Of a stretch of DNA of 64,000 nucleotides, positions 15,720-23,656 are shown in pieces. The translations under genes and the position numbers were made by a program. Origin of the DNA: Fructobacillus americanaquae (GTDB taxonomy: Bacteria; Bacillota; Bacilli; Lactobacillales; Lactobacillaceae); NCBI RefSeq assembly GCF_024029775.1, contig NZ_CP097122.1, positions 1-64,000 on the forward strand. Reading direction: 5' to 3'. The stretch's first letter is position 1. Each line of letters begins with the position of its first letter. The notes beneath the pieces were generated by a model. It was not told where the DNA came from. It saw nothing but the letters and a program-made list of their open reading frames with translations, and searched no databases.

Positions 15720-17057
15720 ATGGAAGCCATACAATTACGACACACCAATGATTTGCATTCGCACTTTGAGGCCTGGCCACGCCTACGGCGTTTTTTGCTA
15801 GCTAAAAAAACTGCGGATACAACTTTTAACTTCGATATTGGTGATGCCATTGACCGCTTCCATCCGCTAACTGACGCCACTTTGGGCAAGGCGAACGTCG
15901 ACTTGATGAATGCTGCTCATTATGATGCTGTTACGATTGGTAATAATGAAGGTTTGGGTATGGCCCATACTGATTTAAACCATTTATACGATCAAGCAAA
16001 TTATTCAGTTATTCTGGCGAACTTGAAGGAATTGCCCGGGGACAATCAGCCTGCCTGGGCAGAGCCTTACAAGATATTGACCACTAATAATCAGACGAAG
16101 GTTGCCATCATTGGCTTGACGGCTCCCTATGAAATGACTTATCGATCACTAGACTGGCAACCGCTAGTAGTTAAAGATGTTTTGGATGACTTGGTGCCAA
16201 GGCTGCGAAAAGAGGCTGACCTGGTGATTTTACTTTCACACCTGGGGCTGCCAACCGACCGTGAGTTAGCTGAAAAATATGATTTAGACGTCATTATGGG
16301 TGCCCACACCCACCACGTTTTGCCTGATGGCGAGATGAATCACGGTACCTTGTTGGCAGCGGCAGGACGTTACGGGGACCACGCTGGCGAAATAGATTTG
16401 GTTTTAGACGAAAACCATCAGCTGATTTCTAAACAAGCGCGAGCCATTCCACTTGGTGAATTACCAACCGAACCTGGTGACTTAGCTGAAATTCAGGCTC
16501 TTCATGATCGAGGAGCAGGGTTAGAAGAAGCGCAGAAGATTGTTCATTTTAACCAGGGCAAAACGATTTCTGATCAGGGACAAGCCTGTTTAGCAGCTTT
16601 GAAGGAGTCGACAGGATTGCCCGTTGCTTTTTGTTCTTCTGGTCTGTTTTTGCAGGATTTGCCGGCTGGAACTGACACGGCTGAGGATTTTCTAGCCTCA
16701 ATGCCGCATGCTATCCATCCTATGGTGACGACCTTGACCGGAACCCAATTAATGACCTTAGTTACCGAGTTTGAGGAGCGGGAAAATGCCTTGGTTAATC
16801 ACAAAATGAAGGGCTCCGGTTTTCGTGGGAAAGTTTTTGGTCATCTGCTGATTGATGGTCTTGATCGTAATGATGACGGTCAATTACGGTATGCGGGTCT
16901 TGTTGTTGAACCAGAAAAAACTTATCAAATTGCAACCTTAGACCATTATCGCTGGATTAGTTTTTTCCAAGTGTTGGATGAGGCACCCGCTAAGATCAAT
17001 CAAAAAATCTTTCTGCGAGAACTACTTGCACAATATTATCAGAAACATGCCCAGTAG
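15720..17057 (+). CDS. yunD: Cytoplasmic 5'-nucleotidase-like metallophosphoesterase (YunD type)
   Basis: 445 residues; GGGGGT precedes the ATG. Metallophosphoesterase motifs are in order: HTNDLHSHFE, FNFDIGDAID, GNNEG, LLSHLG and MGAHTHH, all dimetal ligands of the UshA/5'-nucleotidase superfamily. The C-terminal half (from about residue 260) is the 5'-nucleotidase substrate-binding domain. No signal peptide, unlike periplasmic UshA, so it acts in the cytoplasm like B. subtilis YunD. It is followed after 32 bp by yutD, an arrangement known in related Firmicutes. Confidence 0.85.
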   Translation: MEAIQLRHTNDLHSHFEAWPRLRRFLLAKKTADTTFNFDIGDAIDRFHPLTDATLGKANVDLMNAAHYDAVTIGNNEGLGMAHTDLNHLYDQANYSVILANLKELPGDNQPAWAEPYKILTTNNQTKVAIIGLTAPYEMTYRSLDWQPLVVKDVLDDLVPRLRKEADLVILLSHLGLPTDRELAEKYDLDVIMGAHTHHVLPDGEMNHGTLLAAAGRYGDHAGEIDLVLDENHQLISKQARAIPLGELPTEPGDLAEIQALHDRGAGLEEAQKIVHFNQGKTISDQGQACLAALKESTGLPVAFCSSGLFLQDLPAGTDTAEDFLASMPHAIHPMVTTLTGTQLMTLVTEFEERENALVNHKMKGSGFRGKVFGHLLIDGLDRNDDGQLRYAGLVVEPEKTYQIATLDHYRWISFFQVLDEAPAKINQKIFLRELLAQYYQKHAQ

Positions 17058-17089
17058 ACTGAATAGTTACTAGCGGCTGAAGAGGAATT

Positions 17090-18154
17090 ATGAACCACGA
17101 AAGTCTTAAAGAACGGACAATTACCCAACAAGCTGAGCGTGAAAAAGAATTTCAGGTCAGTGTTTTTGGGGATGAAATTACCATTGATGGGTTGAAGTTG
17201 ACTTTGCAGGAAAATTTCAAGGATGCCTTTGATGCCAGTAAATTAGCGATTCGCTATACACCGCTTTTAAAGCAGTATGACTACATTGTTGGTGACATTT
17301 CGGCAGACCAATTGCGATTGCGCGGCTTTTATCAAGATGACCGCGAAGTGACTGCCGACCAAAAAATTAGTGCTTTGGCTGATTATCTTTATGAATATGT
17401 AAATTTTGGTGCGCCTTACTTCGTCTTATCGAATGCAACTCATTCTTTCCGACCAGTTAAGGTTCATGATTTCTTAGCCGATTGGGAAGCTGCTAACCCT
17501 AAGAAACCAGTGCGTAAACCGTCGAGGTCGAAGAAACCTGTTACTAGCCGTAAACCAGCCAAGGTGACGAACGGCCGTAATCAACGCCCAAGCAACAGGG
17601 GTGGACAAAATGGTGAGCAAAGACAGAATGAAACTGGATCAGCGAAGCGCGGTTCGAGTGGAAATAGCTCCAAGCGAAAGAATCACCAACATCGTTTCAA
17701 AAAAATTGAGCAAAAGACAAATAAGACGGTTCAGGAATTATCCAATCAGAAGCCGGGAAGAGAAGCTGATAGTCCAGTCTCTGCAAAGAAGGGTACACTA
17801 GCTAATAATCGTCGCCGAAATCAGCAGCAAAAGGCTAACCAGGATGGCGGCCCAGGGCAAAAACGTCAAGGAATGAAGGGTGGTCAAGGAAGCGGTCAAC
17901 GTCAAAAGTCGAGGACGCAACATCAAAACGAAAACCGTCAGGATGGATCAAACCAGAAAAATACTCGCCAGGGTCACGGAACTAAGACGAGCCAGGCTGG
18001 TAAGAATACAAAACAGGGACAGATGAAACAGGGAAATAACGCTTCGACAAATTCGCAAAAGCAACCTGCTACTTCGCAACAGGGAAAGGATCACCAATCT
18101 CGAGCAAAGTCAGCCACTAACAAACGTTCCTTTACAATCAAGGAAAGACAATGA
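17090..18154 (+). CDS. yutD: YutD-like protein (DUF1027) with long basic disordered tail
   Basis: 354 residues with GAGGAATT before the ATG. Residues about 20-130 match the YutD domain (YTPLLKQYDYIVGDISADQLRLRGFY, with FGAPYFVL). From about 140 to the end the protein is almost free of hydrophobic residues and very rich in Lys, Arg, Gln, Asn, Gly and Ser, with KKP, RRN and GQ repeats: an intrinsically disordered, probably RNA-binding tail. Bacillus YutD is only about 100 residues, so the tail makes up most of this protein. Function of the family is unknown. Confidence 0.8.
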   Translation: MNHESLKERTITQQAEREKEFQVSVFGDEITIDGLKLTLQENFKDAFDASKLAIRYTPLLKQYDYIVGDISADQLRLRGFYQDDREVTADQKISALADYLYEYVNFGAPYFVLSNATHSFRPVKVHDFLADWEAANPKKPVRKPSRSKKPVTSRKPAKVTNGRNQRPSNRGGQNGEQRQNETGSAKRGSSGNSSKRKNHQHRFKKIEQKTNKTVQELSNQKPGREADSPVSAKKGTLANNRRRNQQQKANQDGGPGQKRQGMKGGQGSGQRQKSRTQHQNENRQDGSNQKNTRQGHGTKTSQAGKNTKQGQMKQGNNASTNSQKQPATSQQGKDHQSRAKSATNKRSFTIKERQ

Positions 18155-18161
18155 TACTGAT

Positions 18162-18193
18162 AAAACCAGTAATCGAAATCGATTACTGGTTTT
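18162..18193. terminator. Terminator after yutD
   Basis: Perfect 14-bp stem, AAAACCAGTAATCG/CGATTACTGGTTTT, with an AAAT loop; symmetric, so it could act in both directions. Confidence 0.85.
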
Positions 18194-18196
18194 ATT

Positions 18197-18225
18197 TTGA
18201 CAATCGAAGTATTTCTTGTTAATAT
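18197..18225 (+). promoter_or_regulatory. Strong bioY promoter
   Basis: -35 TTGACA (18197-18202), 17-nt spacer, -10 TAATAT (18220-18225) with an extended TG. Confidence 0.75.
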
Positions 18226-18226
18226 T

Positions 18227-18260
18227 TTAGTTACCTAGTCAAACTGAATTGGGTTACTAA
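18227..18260 (+). promoter_or_regulatory. Predicted BirA operator
   Basis: Inverted repeat TTAGTTACC, 16-nt spacer, GGTTACTAA, starting one base after the -10 box. Half-site sequence and 16-nt spacing resemble Firmicutes BirA operators. It would block initiation when BirA is bound to biotinyl-AMP. Confidence 0.65.
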
Positions 18261-18275
18261 AAAAGGAGCATGTTC

Positions 18276-18836
18276 ATGACACCAAAATCACGTTTACAAG
18301 ATTTAACGAAAGGTGCTGTCTTTGTTGCGCTATTAATTGTGTTTGCTATGATTCCAGGAATTCCGTTGGGCTTCTTGCCAGTACCGATCGTACTGCAAAA
18401 CCTAGCTGTTATGCTGGTGGTCCTTATCTTAGGGCCAAAACGAGGAACGATGGTAATGGCCGTTTTCTTTCTTTTAGCAGCGGTCGGCTTGCCTGTTCTT
18501 TCTGGTGGTCGCGGTGGTTTAGCTGTTTTGACTGGTCCAACAGCTGGTTATATCTGGGCTTGGCTCCTTTTACCGTCAGTTTATTGGCTGTTGAATCGCT
18601 GGGTTTTTGGCCATCGAAACTTAGCTCAACCGGCTTGGTGGCAGAGTGTTATCCTGCTGATTATCGTTGATTTGATCTTGAACTTTGGCTTGGGAGCGGC
18701 TTGGCTACATTTTAACCAGGGCCTTGGCTTCTGGTCAGTTTACTGGGCAAATATGGTCTTTGTACCTGGTGATTTACTTAAAATTGCTTTAGCAGTCTTT
18801 TTGGATCAGGCCCTTTGGCGGGCGAGCCAGCATTAA
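18276..18836 (+). CDS. bioY: Biotin transporter substrate-binding component BioY
   Basis: 186 residues. The second ATG at 18276 is chosen because AGGAG lies 7 nt upstream; the ATG at 18270 is only 1 nt from it. Five to six hydrophobic segments and conserved BioY features are present (MIPGIPLGFLPVPIVLQNLAVML, and GLPVLSGGRGGLAVLTGPTAGYI). BioY is the S component that binds biotin, working with the shared ECF energy-coupling module encoded elsewhere. Placed directly before birA under a biotin-type operator. No biotin synthesis genes are in view. Confidence 0.92.
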   Translation: MTPKSRLQDLTKGAVFVALLIVFAMIPGIPLGFLPVPIVLQNLAVMLVVLILGPKRGTMVMAVFFLLAAVGLPVLSGGRGGLAVLTGPTAGYIWAWLLLPSVYWLLNRWVFGHRNLAQPAWWQSVILLIIVDLILNFGLGAAWLHFNQGLGFWSVYWANMVFVPGDLLKIALAVFLDQALWRASQH

Positions 18837-18905
18837 AATTTTAGCGGCCGCGGTGAGGCTGTTTTGCGGCCCATGCTAGTCAGCGACGATTGGAGGGGAA
18901 ATTTT

Positions 18906-19937
18906 ATGGAGAAACAAGAACGCAGTACCAAAGACCGGGTTTTAGCTATTTTATTAACGCAGCCAGGTGTTTATTTTTCCGGGGATAGCTTGGCACAGGT
19001 ATTGAATTTATCGCGTGAATCGATTTGGAAAGCGGTCCGGTCGTTAAAGGTTGATGGTCATCAAATTGCGAGTCGTAAGAAGGCTGGTTATGCCTATTTA
19101 AGCAGTCGGCAGGTTGATCCTCTTGTGTTAAAGCAGTGGTTGCATCTTTTGGATTCTGATTTGGCTGAAAATCAGCAGCCAAAAGTCCGGGTTTTTGAAC
19201 AAATTGATTCGACCCAGGCTTATGCAAAGGATCTGGTTGCCAAACAGCCGTTGACAAAGCCAACCTTGTTGGTTGCCCGAGAGCAAAGTGGTGGCTATGG
19301 TCGCCAGGGCCGGGCATTTTATTCGCCAAAAGATCGGGGGCTATATGTTTCGTTAGTCATGCCTGTAGCTGTTGGCACACGATTAGCACCTAGTCTTTTA
19401 ACGACCTCAGCTGCTGTTGCTTTAGTTCAGGGGCTGCAAGTTTTTTTTCCAGCAGCTCCTTTTCAATTGAAATGGGTCAATGACCTGATTTTACACCGAC
19501 GTAAAATTGGTGGTGTGATTACGGAGGGGATTTTTGACTTTGAGAGCCAGCAGTATTCAGCTGTGATTCTCGGCTTTGCCATTAACCTAATGCCAGGGGC
19601 CTTCCCTGATGGACTCGAGTCCAAGGCAGGAACTGTGCTGACAAATGATGCAAATAATTTGGACTTAAATTCGGTTTTGGCTCAATTGGTTGTCAACCTC
19701 TTAAAAATGGCGACAACCTACCAAGATGGTGCCTATCTGCCAGCGTATCGAGAGCGTTCTTTGTTGATTGGTCACACGATAACTGTTAAGGTTGGTACAG
19801 ATGAAAAAACAGGGATAGTGACCGGTATTAGTGACCAGGGTGGCTTAATGATGACCGAGAATGCTACGGGTCAACAAGAGACGCTGTATGCAGGTGAAGT
19901 GACCAAGGTTAAGCTGCTGGAAAACTTGAATTTGTAG
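18906..19937 (+). CDS. birA: Bifunctional biotin-protein ligase and repressor BirA
   Basis: 343 residues; ATG at 18906 has GGAGGGG upstream, and a longer frame from 18864 lacks one. Residues 1-65 form a winged helix-turn-helix (FSGDSLAQVLNLSRESIWKAVRSL), so this is the regulatory class II type. The ligase domain shows DSTQAYAKD, the biotinyl-AMP loop GGYGRQGRAFYSP, and KWVNDLIL, followed by an SH3-like C-terminal domain. It attaches biotin to acetyl-CoA/pyruvate carboxylases and should repress bioY through the operator at 18227-18260. Confidence 0.93.
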   Translation: MEKQERSTKDRVLAILLTQPGVYFSGDSLAQVLNLSRESIWKAVRSLKVDGHQIASRKKAGYAYLSSRQVDPLVLKQWLHLLDSDLAENQQPKVRVFEQIDSTQAYAKDLVAKQPLTKPTLLVAREQSGGYGRQGRAFYSPKDRGLYVSLVMPVAVGTRLAPSLLTTSAAVALVQGLQVFFPAAPFQLKWVNDLILHRRKIGGVITEGIFDFESQQYSAVILGFAINLMPGAFPDGLESKAGTVLTNDANNLDLNSVLAQLVVNLLKMATTYQDGAYLPAYRERSLLIGHTITVKVGTDEKTGIVTGISDQGGLMMTENATGQQETLYAGEVTKVKLLENLNL

Positions 19938-19954
19938 GAAAGAGAACTGCCGAT

Positions 19955-20569
19955 ATGGACTTTGTATTTGCTTCAAATAATTCTGCTAAGACGAAAGAAA
20001 TGGCTGTTTTGGCTCAAGCAATGGGTCATAGCGTGACTGATTATCGAGATATCTTGAAAAAGGAATTGGCTTTTCCAGAGGAAACGACCGATTCGCAGCT
20101 AGAAAATGCCCAGGCCAAAGCTTCTTTTATTCACCAGTATTTGCCAAATGATTGGATTTTGGCCGATGATACCGGCCTTTACCTCCAGGCCTTTCCTGAC
20201 CGTTTTGGTGTAACTTCTTCACGAGAATTTAAGAGCTTGCAGGTTATTGGTCAGGAAGCCGAGATTAATTATATCTTAGATCTTTATGACCAAGGTCAGG
20301 AGCGGTCGGCTTACCTTTTGGCGATTCTTTGCGCCTGTAGTCCGATTGGCCAATTGTATACTGGTACCGGCAAGGGTGGCGTTAAAATTGCCACGGAACC
20401 ACGTGGTGGGGAATTAATTGGTGGACTGGATGATATTATGGAGGCCGAGAATGGTCTGACTTTGTCTGAAATGGCCCTGCCCGAATTAGTTACTTATCAC
20501 GACCGTTCCCGTGCACTGGCTCAGGTTTTACAGGAAATTAAAGCGACAAAGGGACCAAATTCTTTTTAA
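19955..20569 (+). CDS. Non-canonical purine NTP pyrophosphatase (RdgB/HAM1-like)
   Basis: 204 residues. FASNNSAKTKEM at the start and LADDTGLYLQAFPDRFGVTSSRE are the nucleotide- and metal-binding motifs of the Ham1/RdgB family, which hydrolyses dITP, ITP and XTP to keep deaminated purines out of nucleic acids. Some positions diverge from classical RdgB (no SHR motif; the C-terminus has HDRSRAL), so substrate preference is uncertain. It begins 17 bp after birA and is probably in the same transcript. Confidence 0.78.
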   Translation: MDFVFASNNSAKTKEMAVLAQAMGHSVTDYRDILKKELAFPEETTDSQLENAQAKASFIHQYLPNDWILADDTGLYLQAFPDRFGVTSSREFKSLQVIGQEAEINYILDLYDQGQERSAYLLAILCACSPIGQLYTGTGKGGVKIATEPRGGELIGGLDDIMEAENGLTLSEMALPELVTYHDRSRALAQVLQEIKATKGPNSF

Positions 20570-20589
20570 AAATCAAAAATAAGCAATCG

Positions 20590-20677
20590 GCCGAGTGCTA
20601 CTGTACTGATACAAACGCCGCAATTTTGATGAGCAAATTGCGGGAGCTGTCTTCAATGGTAGTGTCGGTTTTTTCTT
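20590..20677 (+). terminator. Complex nested-hairpin region after the pyrophosphatase gene
   Basis: An inner 9-bp perfect stem (CCGCAATTT/AAATTGCGG) sits inside an outer interrupted stem (CCGA and CTACT with GGTAG and TCGG) that ends at GTTTTTTC. It works as a terminator on paper but is unusually elaborate. Confidence 0.5.
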
Positions 20678-20705
20678 TGGGAGGACTTATGAACAACCTG
20701 GATTT

Positions 20706-20734
20706 TTGAAAAAGACAGCCAACCATGCTAAAAT
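20706..20734 (+). promoter_or_regulatory. Promoter of the dus gene
   Basis: -35 TTGAAA (20706-20711), 17-nt spacer, -10 TAAAAT (20729-20734). Confidence 0.75.
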
Positions 20735-20781
20735 AGTAAGGTTGATTTTACTGGGCTTTTAAAAAGCCGAAAGGAGGGCTG

Positions 20782-21807
20782 ATGACAACTGCTAAGAGTG
20801 CATTTTGGCAACAGGTTGTGGATGAAGCCAAAGATGAAAACGGAAATAAACGCCCATTCTTCTCAATGGCACCAATGGAAGCGGTCACCGATACGATTTT
20901 TCGTCGTGTGGTGGCAAAAGCTGGTGGGCCGGATGTGTATTATACGGAGTTCACGAATGCGGCTTCCATGGTTCATCCCGAAGCCAAGTTTTCGGTGCAG
21001 GGTCGCCTAGCGGTTGCGCCGGGTGAACAAATGCCAATTGCTCAAATCTGGGGGTCAAAGCCGGAAGTGATTGCCGAAGCGGCGAAGTTGCTTCCTGAAA
21101 TGGGCTACCAGGCCGTTGATTTGAATATGGGTTGCCCAGATGGCACGGTGATCAAGAACGATGCTGGGTCTGATTTGATCCGTCATCCAGACCGAGCCAA
21201 GGCATTAATTGCTGCAGCCAAGGAAAGTGGTTTGCCCGTATCTGTAAAGACCCGATTGGGCTTTTATAAGGTCGAGGAGTACCACGACTGGTTGACGATG
21301 ATTTTTGAACAGGACATTCAAGTTCTGACGATTCATTTGCGAACTCGCAAGGAAATGTCCAAGGTTGATGCTCACTTCGAGTTGATTGACGACATTATTG
21401 CCATGCGTGATCGGTTGGCACCTCAGACACTCCTTCAAATCAATGGGGATGTCAAGGACTACGAGCACGGGCTGGCTTTGGCTACCGCACACCCAGGGAT
21501 TGATGGGGTGATGATTGGCCGTGGTGTCCTAAATGATCCATACGCCTTTGAACCAGGTCACCAAGAACACACTTTATCAGAGTCAATCGCTCTTTTGGAA
21601 CTGCAGTTGGACCTGTTTGATGAAGTGAACCAGACGGTTTCTACCAAGAATTTTGAAGCATTGAAGCGTTACTTTAAGATTTATTTGAGGGGCTTCCCGC
21701 ATGCTTCCCAGCTACGACAATTGCTGATGGAAACCCATGCAACTGACCAAGTTCGGGCTTTATTGGCGGAACACGTTGGTGATCTTTTGCAGACGCCTGC
21801 ACGCTAA
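20782..21807 (+). CDS. tRNA-dihydrouridine synthase
   Basis: 341 residues, ATG preceded by AAAGGAGGG. TIM-barrel FMN enzyme: SMAPMEAVTDTIFR at the N-terminus, IAQIWGS, LNMGCPDGTV with catalytic Cys118, SVKTRLG, and the FMN phosphate site (QINGDVKD, GVMIGRGVLNDPYAF). It reduces uridines in the D loop of tRNA. The subtype cannot be assigned surely; CPDG (rather than CPAP) and overall length differ from the usual DusB. Monocistronic, with its own promoter and terminator. Confidence 0.92.
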   Translation: MTTAKSAFWQQVVDEAKDENGNKRPFFSMAPMEAVTDTIFRRVVAKAGGPDVYYTEFTNAASMVHPEAKFSVQGRLAVAPGEQMPIAQIWGSKPEVIAEAAKLLPEMGYQAVDLNMGCPDGTVIKNDAGSDLIRHPDRAKALIAAAKESGLPVSVKTRLGFYKVEEYHDWLTMIFEQDIQVLTIHLRTRKEMSKVDAHFELIDDIIAMRDRLAPQTLLQINGDVKDYEHGLALATAHPGIDGVMIGRGVLNDPYAFEPGHQEHTLSESIALLELQLDLFDEVNQTVSTKNFEALKRYFKIYLRGFPHASQLRQLLMETHATDQVRALLAEHVGDLLQTPAR

Positions 21808-21826
21808 GACAGATTATCGAATAAAT

Positions 21827-21868
21827 AAAAGGACTGATACCCGGTATTTTAACGGTGTCAGTTCTTTT
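21827..21868 (+). terminator. Terminator after dus
   Basis: 15-bp stem with two wobbles (AAAAGGACTGATACC/GGTGTCAGTTCTTTT). Confidence 0.8.
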
Positions 21869-21974
21869 AGGTTGCTTTTAAATTTGGGTAATAAATCTGT
21901 TTTTTGGTGGTTGATCGGACTGAAGTAGGCCAAAAATGACCAAAATCAGCTTGGATAGGCTGTTGGTGATTCAT

Positions 21975-22044
21975 CATAACTAAAGGTAATCGCCGTTTTA
22001 CGGTTTTGCCACAAGATGTTGCAGTTTGAGCAACAGCGTTTTTT
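21975..22044 (+). other. Structured intergenic segment ending in a terminator
   Basis: Contains a small CCGT/ACGG hairpin and then TGTTGC/GCAACA (22017-22035) followed by GCGTTTTTT. There is no gene upstream for about 100 nt after the dus terminator, so this could end a small RNA; no clear promoter was found for it. The rest of 21869-22129 shows nothing else recognisable. Confidence 0.4.
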
Positions 22045-22129
22045 CTGCCAGCACTATCACACCAGGTTTTCGATTGCTAAAAGGACAGTTCAAATGTTGA
22101 TTAACATGAACGTGAACGTTTTGCCTGAT

Positions 22130-22159
22130 TTGAGTTCTTGGTTTAATTAATGCTATAAT
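22130..22159 (+). promoter_or_regulatory. Promoter of the antiporter gene
   Basis: -35 TTGAGT (22130-22135), 18-nt spacer, -10 TATAAT (22154-22159) with extended TGC; about 130 nt before the start codon. Confidence 0.7.
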
Positions 22160-22173
22160 GGCAACATTAAATA

Positions 22174-22268
22174 AAAACTTTGGTTGAGGTCATACTCAAG
22201 GCGGAACCTAACGGGGGAGTTAGGTTCACTTGGAGTGGGCTTTTTTCTTTGCTCATTTCAAGTGATTT
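22174..22268 (+). promoter_or_regulatory. Structured leader RNA of the antiporter gene, candidate riboswitch
   Basis: Three hairpins in 95 nt: TTGAG/CTCAA; GAACCTAAC/GTTAGGTTC with a GGGGGA loop; and CACTTGGAGTGGGC with GCTCATTTCAAGTG, whose loop is a T-rich run. Weak pairing of ACTTTGG with TTGGAGT could close a three-way junction and leave the T6 as a termination point. I do not recognise the class; it is not the T-box, yybP-ykoY, fluoride or ykkC pattern. Confidence 0.5.
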
Positions 22269-22291
22269 AGCTATTAATGAGGAGAAAGAAA

Positions 22292-23428
22292 ATGACGGTT
22301 TGGACATTTGGATTGATTTTGTTTGGGGCTTTAGCAATGTCTTGGTTAGCGGAACGCTTGCGCCTGCCAACGGTTGTCGGTCAAATTGGGGCAGGGATTA
22401 TTTTAGGACCAGCTGGTTTGCGCTTGTTGTCTACTGATCATAGCCTGGCCACGTGGGCAGAGGTCGGCGTTTTGTTCTTGATGTTTCTGGCCGGAATCGA
22501 ATCTGATTTGGGATTATTAAAGCGCCATGCCCGGCAGGCTGGAGCAGTGGCTCTAGCTGGAGTGGTAACACCTTTTGTGGTCTTTTTAGTATTGGGACTG
22601 ACCTTGGGGATGACTGATGAGAAATCTCTTTTTTGGTCGGTATTATTTTCGGCGACGTCCGTTTCGATTACGGCGCAAATTTTGACTGAGTACCATCAGG
22701 TTCAATCAGACGCCGGGGCAACTATCCTGGGTGCGGCCGTTTTAGATGACATTTTGGCGATTCTGATGTGGACAGTTTATCAGACGGCTTTTGGCATTGG
22801 TGAGGAAACCAAGCGCCCATTGTGGTTTACGATTGTATTGATGGTCATGTTTTTACTTGGCCTAGTAGCAGTTTTGCTTTACGTACTGCCTAAAATCTTG
22901 CCAGCAATTAGTCGCTTGTCGCTGCCGGGAGCTGTTTTGACCTTTGCTTTGGTCATTGTTTTACTAAGTGCAACCATGTCAGAAACAATTGGCTTTTCGG
23001 CTGCCATTGTGGCTTTTGTTGTCGGTGTGCTTTTTTCTCGGCAAAAATCAGCTGCGTCGATTGAACATGGTGTCACTTTAATCGGGCAAACGGTCTTTAT
23101 TCCGATATTCTTTGTTAATATCGGTTTAAAAGTCACACTGGTCGGCCAGTTAGTGAATCTGCCATTGATTGCGATTTTGACCATCTTTGCGATTTTGACG
23201 AAGTTTTTTGGGGCTTACTTTGGGGCTCGGCTGGTTAAGGTGGCAGTTTTCGATGCCCGGGTTGTTGGTGTTGGAATGGTGTCGCGTGGTGAGATGGCCA
23301 TTGTGATTGCTGATTTGGCGCTGTCAGCTCATGTCTTGAGCTCGGGTCACTATGCCATGTTAACCCTGGTGATTCTGTTAACGACAATTTTTACACCAAT
23401 TGCCTTAAAACCTTTATTAAGAAAATAA
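22292..23428 (+). CDS. Kef/NapA-type monovalent cation:proton antiporter (CPA2)
   Basis: 378 residues; the ATG at 22292 has GAGGAGAAAG upstream, and an earlier in-frame start at 22277 lies on top of it. About twelve hydrophobic helices. CPA2 features: ERLRLPTVVGQIGAGIILGPAGL, an FLAGIESDL motif, and the helix 5 region with AAVLDDILAIL, where the paired Asp binds the ion. There is no RCK/TrkA-N domain, so it resembles NapA-type Na+/H+ exchangers more than KefB. The structured leader suggests regulation by an ion or metabolite. Confidence 0.88.
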   Translation: MTVWTFGLILFGALAMSWLAERLRLPTVVGQIGAGIILGPAGLRLLSTDHSLATWAEVGVLFLMFLAGIESDLGLLKRHARQAGAVALAGVVTPFVVFLVLGLTLGMTDEKSLFWSVLFSATSVSITAQILTEYHQVQSDAGATILGAAVLDDILAILMWTVYQTAFGIGEETKRPLWFTIVLMVMFLLGLVAVLLYVLPKILPAISRLSLPGAVLTFALVIVLLSATMSETIGFSAAIVAFVVGVLFSRQKSAASIEHGVTLIGQTVFIPIFFVNIGLKVTLVGQLVNLPLIAILTIFAILTKFFGAYFGARLVKVAVFDARVVGVGMVSRGEMAIVIADLALSAHVLSSGHYAMLTLVILLTTIFTPIALKPLLRK

Positions 23429-23558
23429 GTGGACTGATAACTTGGATAACCCTTGGTCTACGGAACAGAAAAGCAGCCAAAAAATGCCATCATTCAACTG
23501 ATCGGAGTTGATTTGTCTTTTTGCTGAGGGTAAATCATATTGCGGGAAATTCCTTGAT

Positions 23559-23587
23559 AAAAGGCCGAGTATTCTCGGTCTTTTTTT
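23559..23587 (+). terminator. Terminator after the antiporter gene
   Basis: AAAAGGCCGAG, TATT loop, CTCGGTC and T8. Confidence 0.85.
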
Positions 23588-23641
23588 GCTAAAAAAAGGC
23601 TTGGCTTCAGTCTTTTTACCGGTTCGCTTTTGGTGGGCCTA

Positions 23642-23650
23642 TGCTATAAT
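23642..23650 (+). promoter_or_regulatory. Extended -10 promoter of murE
   Basis: TGC then TATAAT at 23645-23650. Only six bases separate it from the murE ATG, so the mRNA should start at or next to the initiation codon. Confidence 0.65.
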
Positions 23651-23656
23651 GAGCTT

